Shown here one piece after another: positions 10,985-23,300 of a stretch of DNA of 64,000 bases. The notes under the pieces were generated by a model that ran no database searches, had not been told where the DNA came from, and worked only from the letters and a program-made list of their open reading frames with translations. Position 1 is the stretch's first letter, and each line of letters opens with the position of its first letter. Source of the stretch: Aedes albopictus (taxonomy: Eukaryota; Arthropoda; Insecta; Diptera; Culicidae); NCBI RefSeq assembly GCF_035046485.1, contig NC_085137.1:374604706-374668705 (forward strand). The letters run 5' to 3'. The translations under genes and the position numbers were made by a program.

Positions 10985-12392
10985 CCCAAGTAACAATCAG
11001 CATGCCTTGAAGATTTATTCATGTTTTATCCTGGTTTTATACGAGCATGTGAAAAAGCTAGTTGTTCTATATTAGTTTTATGTGGTAGTTTTTTACTTTG
11101 CACCTTTGGTATTCCATAAAACTATCATATAACTTCTGCTATAAACATCTTCAGTTAAAGACTAGCAAGTAGTCATGGATTGGTTTTATCACTTATTATA
11201 TACCATTTCAATAAAACTTTCATTTGCGGTTGTTGTCGGAGAGATTTTTTTTGTAAACAAATACATAAAACTGTGAGGCAATGCATAAAACCAACAAAAG
11301 ATTTCGTGGCCGTATGAAATGCTGTGATAAGACCGTTAGTTCTATCATAAGCTCAGTTATGACCAGCTTAGGAGGGTTAGCCATATTGGAGAAATCATCA
11401 GGAACGCAGAGTTTTATCAAAAAAATATGTCGCCTAGCCGGGATAATTTATGTAAATACAGAAAAATCATTACTCAATTTTATGATTTCACGTACAGCGC
11501 TTAAGATCAAACTTAACGATTCAACACGTTTCCGTCATATTATTTTCAGAAAAATTACATATTGTTTTTGAAACTCCGCTATGTTGAATAAACCTTTTTC
11601 ACGCCCAATTCTACCGAGTATATTAAATGCATTTAACTTCCTATTAATTCACAGTTTGTGTGGCGCACTTATTTTTCGTCATTATTACAGTCACATTCAT
11701 CACAAATTTCCCGTGGCATGTCTCCTGACACGTATTAAATAGGAAAACAAACCTGAATTCCAAATCGGCATCTTTCCAATTGATGGCTGGATAAATAACC
11801 AAGCAATTTACTCTGACGATCGAACATTGATAGTGAAAAATTATCAAAACAAATATTTGACAAGTCAGAATATGGTTATATTTAGAAGGTTTATAAAACT
11901 AAGATATAACCTGAAATCCTAAGCCGGTCTGCATACGAAGTCCTGTAGATCATAATAAGGCTGGGCCAACTAGCCAGATCGTGGACTTTTGGAGGCATAA
12001 AGGAGCTCGAGAGTATTTTCAAGTCGGCATCAATGGTTTTATGGTTAGGGTTTTTAAATCGCTAAAAAACTTCGATAAAATCAAAATTGTTACTTGGGAA
12101 TTTACTCTGACGATCGAACATTGATAGTGAAAAATTATCAAAACAAATATTTGACAAGTCAGAATATGGTTATATTTAGAAGGTTTATAAAACTAAGATA
12201 TAACCTGAAATCCTAAGCCGGTCTGCATACGAAGTCCTGTAGATCATAATAAGGCTGGGCCAACTAGCCAGATCGTGGACTTTTGGAGGCATAAAGGAGC
12301 TCGAGAGTATTTTCAAGTCGGCATCAATGGTTTTATGGTTAGGGTTTTTAAATCGCATAAAAACTTCGATAAAATCAAAATTGTTACTTGGG
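10985..12392. mobile_element. 1.4-kb noncoding element with CCCAAGTAACAAT ends
   Basis: Begins CCCAAGTAACAAT and ends ATTGTTACTTGGG; AA flanks both sides but may not be the full duplication. The right-end segment is present twice in tandem (see the separate entry), so the element carries two right termini. Open frames at 11281-11571 (plus) and 11220-11420 (minus) overlap and are unrecognised. Superfamily is not assigned. Confidence 0.75.
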
Positions 12393-12393
12393 A
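11806..12393 (+). repeat. 294-bp near-identical tandem duplication of an element end
   Basis: 11806-12099 and 12100-12393 are direct repeats at an offset of exactly 294 bp. They differ at only about two positions, for example ATCGCTAAAAAAC against ATCGCATAAAAAC. Each copy ends with the terminal motif ATTGTTACTTGGG. The near identity implies a recent duplication compared with the decayed elements around it. Confidence 0.92.
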
Positions 12394-12703
12394 AGTGCCT
12401 ACCTCATGTTTCCATGGGTCAATCGATGACAAAGACCGCTAGCTAAGAGCTTTGTACTAAGCTGGTGGTACAGCTTGGGCACTGCTGTCCTTGTGACTTC
12501 AGCTAGATTGAGGATGTACGTATCAAGCGTCAGTTTATCAAGGAGGTGCGGCTCGAACAGTCTAATCTGGCATCTAGCAGCTGGCAGGCCCACACTGATT
12601 AAAAGGGGACCTTAAGCCAACTTCCTACTCTGTCCCCGAAACCTAAAAACAAAAACCGGAATTGAAAGATTACGAACAGATTTAGCGCAAAGCAACAAGC
12701 AAT

Positions 12704-13260
12704 AATTGGGACATGGAATGTACTAACCGTCGTCCAGCAGGGTCATGCAATGAGGCAAGGCTTGAGATTCAAGGGCTGCGTGAAGTCCGTTTGTCGAACT
12801 TTGAAGAACACAGATTGGCAAATCTCAAATTCTGCTATTCTCTGACCTACGAAGTGAACATGTTCCTCATCACCGCGGAATTCGTTTCCTGCTCAGCGTT
12901 GCCGTCCACGCAGCGCTCAAATAACCTATTAATGAGAGGATCAATGTGGCCAGATTCAGAACACGGTCACGGGCTCGAAACCTTACCATGATCCAATGGT
13001 CCGCGCCAACCGATATGGTGCCAAAATCCAGGACAAAGAGCACTTTTATGGACAACTGAATGCAATCGTGGATAAGGTTCTAAAAGGTGATATGTATCGA
13101 GATTCTTCAACGCGACGGTTGAATCCGACAACTCGGACCATGAGCACGTCATGTTGTCGGAGAAATCAACGAGAACGAACAGCTGTCAGAGTTTAATGGC
13201 CACAATTATATGGTGAACGTGGGTGACATCGGTTTCTCGTGATGGCGTCACGGAAAATTA
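12704..13260 (+). pseudogene. LINE endonuclease domain remnant
   Basis: The first recognisable peptide, IGTWNVLTVVQQG, matches the usual start of an APE-type endonuclease (GTWNVRT-like). Shifted frames then give LREVRLSNFEEHRLAN, the conserved EVRW-like block carrying the catalytic Glu, then DKEHFYGQLNAIVDKV, and near 13225 the VSRDGVTEN block that normally precedes the catalytic His region. Part of the middle of the domain is missing. In the live enzyme this domain nicks chromosomal DNA to prime reverse transcription; this copy cannot be functional because of frameshifts and deletion. Confidence 0.8.
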
Positions 13261-13289
13261 AATTAACATCACGTCCGTGCTTCATCTCT

Positions 13290-14256
13290 TAATCGGCGAG
13301 ATCCGGTTGCGCATCGACAGGAGAAGAAAATCGGGCGACGCGTCGCGACGATTCAACACACGCCGACTGAAAAACGCTGCGGAGTTAAGGTTCATCGAGG
13401 AGCTGGAGAACCGTGCTGCGGATATTTCGGAAAGTGGAAGCGTAGAAGATCAATAGAGTGCCATGAAGAATGCCTTCATTGCATTGCCAGCGGTGAGAAT
13501 AATTTGGTGAGTTACACATCCAGCATTGGAGCGTAAAACATTGTATCAGAGACGACATCTGCAGGAAGACAGAAGACCGAAGAAATACCAAAGCCGCGAT
13601 AGAACGAGCGAAAACACGAGGAGTCAAAGCTGTAGCCCGCCAGTGCTATTTGGCTCTCGAGAAGGAAGTGAAACGCTCATGTAGACGAGACAAAAGAGCG
13701 TGGGCGGACTCCCTAGTCGACGAAGGCGAGAAAGCCGCAAACACCGGCGACATCCGTCTCCTCTACGAAGTTTCGCGTCGTCTTAGTGGCACTAACATAA
13801 ATGCTACGATGCCCGTGAAAGACACGTCGGGACAGTTATTGACCGACCTGACTGACCAGCTGAATTCGCTAATTCGAGTACTTTGGAAACTTTTTTCAAG
13901 TGTCGGCCACACCACCAACATCTCAGCATGATCCGCCAAGGGTTCGACGCATTACCCGTGTCAACACTGAAGCTCCTTCAGTGCAGGAGATAGAAACAGC
14001 CATCCATAGCATGAAATCGAACAGGACCCCAGGAGTGGATCGCATATCAGCGGAGATGCACAAAGCTGACCCCGTAGTATCCGCACAACTACTCCATCAA
14101 TTAGTCTGCAACATATGGGAAACCACGATATTTTCGGCCGGCTGACTGGATTCAAGGCGGTTTAGTGAAGGGCGACCTGACTGTATGCCATAATTGGCGG
14201 GGCATCATGTTAATGTGTATCGTTCTCAAAGTCTTCTGCAAAGTGGTCCTTAACCA
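13290..14256 (+). pseudogene. LINE linker and N-terminal reverse transcriptase remnant
   Basis: From about 13330 the peptide RRFNTRRLKNAAELRFIEEL and, after a stop, ALEKEVKRSCRRDKRAWADS follow LINE linker style. The RT start is seen as PSVQEIETAIHSMKSNRTPG (from about 13978, the region with the conserved TPGVDRISAEM block) and, one frame later, KGDLTVCHNWRGIMLM, equivalent to the NWRGI block of RT finger motifs. The reading stops where a MITE enters at 14257. At least three frameshifts or stops are needed. Confidence 0.85.
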
Positions 14257-14714
14257 CACACCTAGAAAATATCGTGTAATTTTAAATGTCCTGAACCTGA
14301 CATATACGAGCATCTCCAAAAACACAAATTTAAAGGTTGAAACATGTAAATTTACGTCTTTCAAGACACCTCAAAATAAAACTTATTTTTTCTTAGCGTC
14401 TAGCAATCGCTAAAACCGATTTGACAGATAAAACATAGAAAAGTAAAATAATGCCATGCATAGATTCGAACACCGGATCTCCTGATCGTGAGCCACATCT
14501 CTTACCTCTCGGCTATTTCACCGAGTTAGAAGGTAGCTGATGAACGTGATACTGCTTCTACTTTTCTGGTGAAACGGATTTGTTGACATCTAACGCAACC
14601 AACCAGCACTTACATGATGCGCGTAAAATTGAGTCCAATGTATGATTCAGTCTTGAAATCGTTTACATTCTTTGGTGATTCCGTTTCGTGCAAATTTCAG
14701 AATTTCTAAGTGTG
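14257..14714. mobile_element. 458-bp MITE inserted in the LINE RT domain
   Basis: Ends read CACACCTAGAAAA on the left and the reverse complement of CACACTTAGAAATT on the right. Removing 14257-14714 together with one copy of a CA dinucleotide gives LNQIQKKINET, continuous with the LINE RT frame, so the boundaries are well supported. The target-site duplication appears to be only 2 bp (CA). A tRNA-like segment lies inside, on the minus strand. Confidence 0.8.
14455..14525 (-). other. tRNA-like segment inside a MITE
   Basis: On the minus strand an A-box-like TAGCCGAGAGGTAAG is followed about 40 bases later by a B-box-like GGTGTTCGAATCT. The spacing and order fit a tRNA with a variable arm, but I cannot draw a convincing acceptor stem. 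It is more likely a tRNA-derived SINE head or a captured tRNA fragment than a working gene. Confidence 0.45.
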
Positions 14715-15208
14715 CAGATACAGAAGAAGATTAACGAAACCACTGGCGGCAACAAGCAGGATTCCATGCCGAACGATCCCTTGTAGACCATCTTGTCACG
14801 CTCCGTATCGGTTTCTCTAGCTGGTGTTCATTGATTACGAAAAACATTTCGACCATGATTGAGTCTCGAAAACATGTGAGAAGCCCCAAGAGGAAGCCCT
14901 TAGGCGCAAGGGTATCCCTGAGAAAATAATCGGCCTCATTGAAGCACAGTACAGGGCATTTTCGTGCAGAGTACTGAACAACGGTGTCTTGTCCGAAGCC
15001 GGGTCATTCCTGGCGCGAGGCTAGGATGTATCACCGCTGCTGTTCCTCATCGTAATCGATTATGCGATTGATCATGAACCAAATCGTGGGTTGCAGTGGC
15101 AGCCCATCACCATGGAGCACCTAAATAACTTCGAATTGCCTGATGACGTTGCTCTCCCAGCTCAACGGCGCTCTGATATGCAGAGCAAGCTCGTTGATCT
15201 TGCCAACC
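14715..15208 (+). pseudogene. LINE reverse transcriptase palm remnant
   Basis: RT motif A is visible at 14827-14853 as FIDYEKHFD, with the first catalytic Asp intact. The following AREEALRR-like helix reads EEALRRKGIPEKIIGLIEAQ. The RQGC block is degraded to GARLGCIT. The YADD-type catalytic motif C reads ELPDD near 15136-15147, so both Asp codons survive but the preceding residues do not match the active motif. Frameshifts occur before motif A and around 14870. A MITE interrupts the frame at 15209. Confidence 0.85.
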
Positions 15209-15624
15209 CTGATAAAAAAGATCATAGAGATACAACAGAATGTATTGTTACAACACGCTGAAATGAATGGTAGTTATCATGATTTCAATTGTTTAAAACG
15301 ATAGAGTAACAACAGACCCTATGGTTTTCCACCATAGCATGTATTGTAAATGTCACTTTTACAATAGAAAATGGGGGTTGTTATGTATCTTTACCATAAA
15401 AAAAATCCAAATTTTCTGGAGCAAATTCAAGTCAACTACCATTCAATTTATGGTGTTTTTATTATTGAAATCTCTAGTGCCATTCATTCTATTGTTCACA
15501 TATTGTAGTTCCAATACATAATTTTCAGCAGGAAAATACGTACACAATATGATTTGTTGTTAAACAATCAACTTTGTCATTATTCAATGGAAGTTTATGG
15601 CGATTTTATTGTATATTTTTATCA
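15209..15624. mobile_element. 416-bp MITE inserted in the LINE
   Basis: Ends CCCTGATAAAAA and TTTTTATCAGGG form a perfect 11-12 bp inverted repeat, flanked by AA on both sides. Excision leaving one AA gives the LINE peptide LANRFSAAGLTINVN, in frame across the junction. Inside, GGTAGTT-type and CAACTACCATTC-type segments are also partly inverted. No transposase frame. Confidence 0.85.
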
Positions 15625-15971
15625 GGGAATCGCTTCTCAGCGGCAGGTCTTACCATCAACGTCAACAGGACCAAATCGATGGATGAAAATACGGCCAACC
15701 CTTCCAGCTTTACGGTAGCTGGGTAAGCAGTGGAGAATGTTGAAAGCCACCAATATTGGTAGCCAAACGGCGGCCGACTGCGGCACCAAGATCGACATAA
15801 GGGCACGGATCAAGAAGGCGAGGGCTGGCTGCCTTTGCGATTTCAAGGAATATATGGAAAAACAACCAAATATATCGACGCCCCAAAATCCGAATTTTCA
15901 ACTGGAACGTCAAATCTGTGCTGCTGTACGCCAGTGAAACTTGGTATGTATCAGAACACTCAACGGCTGCA
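15625..15971 (+). pseudogene. LINE post-RT region remnant
   Basis: Contains RFSAAGLTINVNRTKSMD, a conserved block that follows the catalytic motif in this LINE type, and then in shifted frames GTKIDIRARIKKARAG and KSVLLYAS-like sequence (about 15910-15930). It runs into a 246-bp MITE at 15972. The continuation TQRLQVFI is recovered only when that MITE is skipped. Confidence 0.8.
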
Positions 15972-16217
15972 CTGCCGTAATTCTGCAAAGTGACGTAAGC
16001 GACATTGATAGTTTTGGCCCATTTTTTGGTTATTGTGCATAAAATTTTTGCCCATCCTCTAATTGTCTTTCCATAGATGATAGATTACGACTAGATCTTG
16101 CATTCTAATGCAGCAGGCATACCACAGAGTTATTTTTACACCAGATATTATATATAATATACCAAAAACTATCGACATTTTGAATGGCGCTTACGTCACT
16201 TTGCAGAATTACGGCAG
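15972..16217. mobile_element. 246-bp MITE with TGCA duplication
   Basis: Perfect terminal inverted repeats of at least 28 bp begin CTGCCGTAATTCTGCAAAGT and continue to TAAGCG. A 4-bp TGCA duplication lies at 15968-15971 and 16218-16221. Excision restores TQRLQVFI in the host LINE. This is the sharpest boundary set of the three insertions in this LINE, and the identical ends imply it is the youngest. Confidence 0.93.
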
Positions 16218-16480
16218 TGCAGGTCTTCATCTGTCGAAGCCGACAGCGACAGAAATTCGGGAGCGAAAGTGGAAGTGGGTTGGCCACATTCTTCTCAGGG
16301 GCAGAAACGAAATCTGTAAGAAGGCGTTATATTGGAACCCAGAAGGACATCGCAGCAGAGGCAGACCCAGAGGCTCATGGTGGCGCAGCCTCAACAACGA
16401 ATCGCCCAGGATTGATCTTTCCATTCGGCCCTCTGCACCACCATGGGTGTTCAGAACTGAAAGTAAGAGCATAGCAATAA
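16218..16480 (+). pseudogene. LINE C-terminal region remnant
   Basis: The frame starting near 16203 gives EIRERKWKWVGHILLRGRNE and then NPEGHRSRGRPRGSWWRSL. A KWxWxGHxLR block followed by a GRPRxSW block is typical of the C-terminus of several APE-type LINEs, where it may contact nucleic acid. This is the least damaged part of the element. It continues without clear homology to about 16480. Confidence 0.85.
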
Positions 16481-16936
16481 ATCGAATGAAACCTGCAGGT
16501 CAAACTATGACTCGAATATATACCTAATGTTTAGATGAATTATGTTAAACAATAGACACGCTAAGTCCAGGCCAAGAAATGTTTTGTACGTACGAAAGCA
16601 CTATCATCATCCGCCGTACATCACATCCTGCTATATAATGCACGACAAAGGTTACAATTTCTCCTAGCCCTTGAATCTGCCCTTTGCGCACCGCCCGGTT
16701 CATACTCCATTCCTTGGCTAATGACATATGAAATATGTGACTGCGCCTGCATAAGGGTTATAGGTATAACATGGCTAAAAGTGCGACGACGATGTGAATC
16801 ATACGCGAGGTGCAGCGCACCAACAGACGGGTTCGCCATCGACCGTCGTCATCGCCGCACTCGACTGTTACCGTTTGGAAAATTCTCACACATAAATTAT
16901 TGCGCACACAGTCTGCCTGCCCGCGATCATAGTTGC
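16481..16936. other. unassigned stretch between LINE and giant hAT
   Basis: Mixed composition; the section 16780-16930 is CpG-richer. Short opposed frames match nothing. It could include LINE 3' UTR or unique host DNA. The last eight bases (AGCATAAC, 16937-16944) are the target-site duplication of the next element. Confidence 0.4.
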
Positions 16937-17319
16937 AGCATAACCACTAGCGTGCGCAGGGTTCTTGCTTAGGGGGGGCACCATAATAATGATGTATGAT
17001 CATGGTGCAAAATAAAATTATGGTGTTACACCCACCCAATATGAATTCCCAAGTAGGGGTTTCAACATGTTGTGGTGCTAACATCGCCAAGTACTTCATA
17101 TTGGAATTCTAGAGAAGGCTTCGGATGGTGATGATTTCAAGGCATTATGAAACTTTAATATGAAGTCACTATCTCGACTCTTATAAAATTTTATAAACGC
17201 ATCAAATACAATGGAGAATATCGAGAAAATTATTGTCGTTGTGAAAGAATTTTGATCCTGGACAATTAGTGATGCTAGAATTGGAGAATGTCAGAATTTT
17301 TAGATAGAACATTTTGATC

Positions 17320-20300
17320 GGAATCCAGAGATTCCTCCAGGATTTCTCCAAATATTCGTGCATGATTCCTCTAGGGATTTCCCCAAAAAATCTTCCAATA
17401 ATTCCTTCAGAAATTCCTCCAGGAAGTCTCAAATATTTCTTCAGGAATTCCTCAAATAATTCCTTCAAGAATTCCTCCATATTCTTCCAAAATTACCTCC
17501 AGGAATTCCTCCTGAAATTTTTTTCAGAAAAAAAATCCTCTAGGAATGTCTGCCAGAATTCCCCCAATATTTCCTCCAGGGATTCCTCTAGGAATTGCTC
17601 CACGAAATCCCCCAGAAAATTCTAAAGGAATTTCTGAAGTATATTTTCCTGGAATTCCTCGAGAAATTTCTACAGGAGTTCCTTCAGAAAATTATCCAGG
17701 AAATTCTCAACGAATTTCTTCAGGAATTCCTGAATCAATGAATTATTTCAAAAAATCCTTCTTAAATTCCTCAACAAATTCCTCTAGAAATTCCTTCAGT
17801 AATTTCTCGAAAAATAACGCCAGAAATTCCTCCAGGGATTTCTCCAGAAATCCTCTAGGAATTTCTGCCAGAATTTCTCCAGAGAATCCTAAAAAAATGT
17901 CTCCTGGAACTCTTCCAAAAATTTTGCGAGGAATCTCTACAGGATATCCTCCACAGATTCCTCCAGTAATTTCTCCAGGATTTTTTCCAGGATTTTTTTT
18001 TTCAGGAATTCCTCCAGGGATTCAAAAATGAATTTCTTCAGAAATTCATCCACATATTCCATTAGAAATTCCTCGAGGGGTTTCTTCAGACATTTCTTTA
18101 GAAATTCCTCCAATATTGAACTAGTGACTTCTTTCAGGAATTCCTCCACGGATTCCTGCAGAAAATTCTAAAGGAATTTCTTCCAGAACTCTTCCAGGAA
18201 TACCTCCAGGGAATCCTCCAGGAATTTCTTTAGGATTTTTTCCAAAAATTTCATTGGGAATTTCTCCAGGGATTCATTACTGAATTTCTCCAGAAATTCC
18301 TCAGAATCCTCCAGAAATTCCACCAGGAATTCTTTCAGAAATTTGTCGAGGAAGAACTCCTAATATTCCTCCAGCAATTGCTCTAGGAATTTCTGCCTGA
18401 GTCCTCCAAGAATGTCTCCCGGAACCCTTCCAAGAATTTCTCGAGGAATTCCGCAAGAAATTTGTCCAGGAAATCCTCCACGGATTCCTTCAGGAATTTC
18501 TTCAGGATTTTTTCCAGCAATTTTTTCAAGAATTCCTGCAGGAATTCATTCATAAATTTCTTCAGAAATTCCTCAAAAAAATCCTCCAGGTATTCTTTCA
18601 CAATTTGCTCGAGTAGTACCTTCAGACATTACTCCGAGAAGCCTTCAGGGATTTCTCCCCGAAATTCATCCATGAACTCCACCAGAAAATGCTAAAGTCA
18701 TTTCACCCGAAACTCTTCCAGGAATTCCTCCAGGAGTTCCTCGAATGATTCCACGAGAAATTCCACCAGGGAATCCTCCATGGAATCCCCTAGGAATTTC
18801 TCCAGGATTTTTTCCTGAAATTTCTTCAGAAATTCCTCCAGGGATGTTATAATGAATGTCATCAGAAATTCCTCATATAATTCCTCTGGTAAATATTCCA
18901 ATAATTCCTCCAGAGATTCCGCCTGAAATTTTCTTTTAGGAATGACTGTCAGAATTCCTACAATATTTCTTCTGAGGATTTCTCTAAGAATTGATCCTCG
19001 CATTCCTTCCAGAAATTCCTCCTAGCATTCCTCGAAAAATTCCCCCATGGATTCCTCCAGGAAATTCTCGAGGCATTTCTTCAGGTATTCCTCCGAGGAT
19101 TCATCCATGAATTTCTTCAGAAATTTCGCAAAAATTCGCATTTGTGGGGCCGAGCGGTTAGCGGCGGCAGTCGTTTAGGCGTCTCGTAAGCCTCGGAGTG
19201 TGGGTTCGATTCACGCTCCAGTCGGGGAAAACTTTTCGTCGAACTGAAAATTTTCCACTGGGCCACTGGGTGTTATATGTGTTGTCCGTTGTCGAATGTT
19301 TGTAATGTTCAGTCTGTAGAGGCCGCAAGGTCGAAGACGGAGTAATTGTCTTTTTTTTTTCTTTTTTTTTTAAATTCCTCCGGGAATTCTTTCAGAAATT
19401 TCTTAAGGAAGAGCGCCAGAAATTCTACCAGGAACTCCTCATGGGATTCCTTTAAAAAATCCTCTGGGAATTTTCACCTAAACTACAGGGATTTCTCATT
19501 GCATTCCTCAAAGAATTCCTCCAGAACTTTTTCTAGGAGTTTCTCAAGGAGTTCCTGCAGGGATTCGTTGAAAAATTTCTTCAGAAATTCTTGGAAAAAA
19601 AATCCTGCAGAAATTCCTCCAGAAAATCCTTCAGAAATTTCTCGAGGAGTTCCTTCAGAAATTTCTCCATGAAGCCTCATATATTTCTCCAGAATTTTCC
19701 CAAATAATTCCTCCGGGAATTCCTCCAGTAAATACTCCAGAAATTTCTTCAGAATTATCTCCAGGAATTCCTCCAGAATTACCTCCAGGAATTCCTTCAG
19801 AGATTCCTTATGAAATTTTTTCTAGAAAAAAATCCTCTAGGAATGTCTGCCAGAATTTCTTCAATATATCTTCCAGGGATTCTTCAAGGAATTGCTCTAC
19901 AGATTTCTCCAGAAAATCATAAACGAATTTCTCCCGAAACTCTTCCAGGAATTCCTCCTGGAATTTCTCGAGCAATTCTTCCATGGATTCCTCCAGGAAA
20001 TTCTAAAGGAAATTCTCAAGGACTTCTAGGAATTCTTCCAGGAATTCTTCTAGGAATACCTCTAGCGATACTTCCATGGAATCCTCATGAAATATCTCCA
20101 GGGATTGCTGCCAGAATTTCTACAGAAAATTCTCCAAGGATTTCTGCCAGAATTCTTCCAATATTGTCTCCAGCTCCAGGGATTTTTCCAGAAATTCCTC
20201 CAGAAAATCCTAAAAGAATTTTTCCCAGATCTTTTCCGGGAATTTCTCTAGTAATTCATCCAGAGATTTCTCCATGGATTCCTTCGAAATTTCTTCGGGA

Positions 20301-23300
20301 ATTCATCCACGAGTTTCTTCAGAAATTGCTAAAAAAATTCCTTTATAAATTCCTCGAGGAGTTCTTGCAGACATTCCTCCAGGAAGCTTTAAATATTTGT
20401 CCAGAAATGCCTTAAAGAATTCATCCAGGAATTTCTCTAGTTATTCCTCTAAGAATTCATAGATGAATTCCTCCAAAAAAATCTGGAGGAATTTATCCAG
20501 AAATACCTCCCGGAATGCAAACATGGATTCTTCCAGAAATTTCTCCAGAGATTCCTGAAGAAAATCATCCACTAATTCCTCCAGGAATGTTTCGCAAAAA
20601 AAATACCTCAAAGAATTCTTTCGGGAATTCCTCCAGGAATTCCTCCAGGAATTCCTCCATTCATTCCTTCAAAAATTTCTTCAGTAATTCCATCTTGAAT
20701 TTCTACAGGGATTCATCCAGGAATTCCTGCTCGGATTTCTCCAGAAAATCCTGAAGAAATTTCTCCCGGAGCTCTTCCATGAATTCCTCGAGAATTTTTT
20801 CCAGGGACTTCTACAGAATTTTCTTTTCTAGAAATTTTCCAAGAATCTCTCCAGATATTTTTTCTAGGACAACTATAAAAAATTTTCTAGTTTTTGCTCC
20901 AGAAAATCAAAAAAAAAATCTTCATGGGTACCCCCAAGAATTCCTCTAGGCATTCCTCTATTAGTTTATCCACGGATTTCTCCAGAAAACACTTCTCCCG
21001 GAACTGTTTCAGGAATTCCTCACGGAATTCCTCGAAAAATTTCTCCAGGGATTCCTCCATGGATTTCGCCAGGAATTCCATCAATGAATTTTTTCAGATA
21101 TTCCTCAAAAATCCCTCTAGGAAATCTTACAGAAATTGCTCGAGGAGTTCCTTAAATCATTCCTCCAGGAAGCCGCAAATATTTTTCCAGAAATTTTTCA
21201 AAGAATTCCTTCATTTTTTCAGGAATTTCTCCAGAAAAATCTTTAAGGATTCTTCCAGAAATTTATCTAGGAATTCTCCCGGGAATCATCCTTGAATTCC
21301 TTCACAGATTCCTTCAGGAATCCCTCCTAGGATTGCAGCAGGGATTTTTCCCAGATCTTTTCTGAGTATTTCTCTAGGAATTCCTTTAGGGATTTCTCCA
21401 TGGATTCCTCCAGGAATTTCTTCAGGAATTCATCCAGGAGTTCATCCATGAATTTCCTCCGGAAATACTCAAAAAAATCCTTCACAAATTCCTCGAGGAG
21501 TTCCTCTAGACATTCCTCCAGGAAGCCTTAAATATTTGTCCAAAATTTCCTTAAATAATTCATCCAGGAATTTCTCTAGTTATTTCATCAAAAAATTCTT
21601 CAGGAATTTATCCAGAAATACCTCCCGGAATGCAAACATGGATTCCTCCAGGAATTTCTCCAAAGATTCCTCAGGAAAATCTTCCAGGAATTTCTCCAGG
21701 AATGTTTCGCAAAAAACACCTCAAAGAATTCTTTCGGAAATTGCTCCAGGAATTCCTCCATTATTCCTTCAAAAATTCCTTCGTTAATTGCATCTTGAAA
21801 ACCTCCGGGAATTTCTACAGAGATTCCTCCAGGAACTTCTGCAACGACTCCTGAAGGAATTCCTGCTCGGATTTCTCCAGAAAATTCTGAAGAAATTTCT
21901 CCCGGAACTCTTCCAGGAATTCCTCGAAAAATTTCTCCAGGGATTTCTACAGACATTTTTTCATGATTTTTTTTCTGGAATTTTTCAAGGAATCTCTCCA
22001 GAAATTTCTCCTGGGACAACTGTAAAAATTTCTCAATTAATTGCTCCAGAAAATCATCTAAAAATTCTTCATGGATTCCTACAAAAATTCCTCTAGAATT
22101 TATCCATGAAATTCTCCAGAAAAAAAAACCTTCTCCTGGAATTGTTCCAGGAATTCCTCGAAAAATTTCTTCAGGCATTCCTCCATGGTTTTAACCAGGA
22201 ATTTCTCCAAGAATTTCTTCAGGAATTCCTCAAAAATCCCTCTAGGAATTCATTTGCTCGAGGAGTTCGTTTAATCATTCCAGGAAGCCGCAAATATTTT
22301 TCCAGAATTTTTTCAAAGAATTCCTTCAGGAAATCCTCCAGAAATTCTTCCAGAAATTCCTACATTTTTTTAGGAATTTCTTCAAAAAAACCTCTAGGGA
22401 TTCTTCCAGAAGTTTCTCTAGTAATTCTCCAAAGATTCATCCTTGAATTCCTTTACGGATTCCTTCAGGAATTCCTCCTAGGATTTCAGCAGGGATTTCT
22501 CCAGGAATTTTCCAAAGCTTTCTCTAGGATTTCCTCTATGAATATCTCGAGGGATTCAGCCAAGTATTCCTCCTAAAAATCCTCCAGAAATTCTACCAAT
22601 AATTCTCGAAAGAATGCCTCCAGAAATTCCTCCAAGATTGTTTTCATGGATTCTTCCAAAAAATCCTTCAGGAATACCTCCACTGATTCCTCCAGAAATT
22701 GCTCCGCAAATTCCTCCAGAGATTTCTCCAGTAATTTCTGCGAGGATTCGTCATTGAATTTCTCGAGTAATTCTTCCACAAATTCATGCAGGAATTTTTC
22801 CAAAAAATCCTTCTGGAATTTCTCCAGCAATACCTCTTGGAATTCCTCCATGATTTATTTCATGGATTCCTTCTGTTACCCCTCCAGTGTTTCATCCTGT
22901 AATTCCTTCACGGATTCCTTCAGGAATTCCTCCAGGGATTATATCAGGGATTTCTCCAGGAATTTCTCATAGCTTCTTCCAGGAATTCTACTAGAAACTC
23001 CTCCAAATGTCCCTCCAGAAATTTCCTCAGGGATTTCTGCAGAAATTCCTCCGGACATTCTTCCAGAAGTTCCTCCAGGAATTCTTACAAGGAAACCTCC
23101 AGGTATTCTTCCAAGGATTCCTTCAGGAATGCCTTCAGAGATTGCTCCAGAAATTCTTCCAGGAATTCCTCCAGGGTTTCTTCCAGGAATGCCTCCAGAG
23201 TTTACTCCAGGAAATCCTCCAGGGGTTCGTCAATGACCCCTGCTGGAACTCTTCAAGAAATTTGTCCAGGAGGTTTTCGAAATATTTCTCCACAAATTCC

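Larger units (their letters stand above)
12400..16480 (+). mobile_element. decayed non-LTR retrotransposon (LINE), plus strand
   Basis: A full-order but broken LINE: 5' region (about 12400-12700), APE-type endonuclease (12704-13260), linker and RT start (13290-14256), RT palm (14715-15208), post-RT (15625-15971) and C-terminal region (16218-16480). Many stops and frameshifts are present. Three MITEs (14257-14714, 15209-15624, 15972-16217) interrupt it, and at each one splicing out the MITE restores the local frame. The sequence style suggests an RTE-like or related APE-LINE clade, but the clade is not resolved. The 3' end is not marked by a clear poly-A or repeat tail. Confidence 0.85.
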
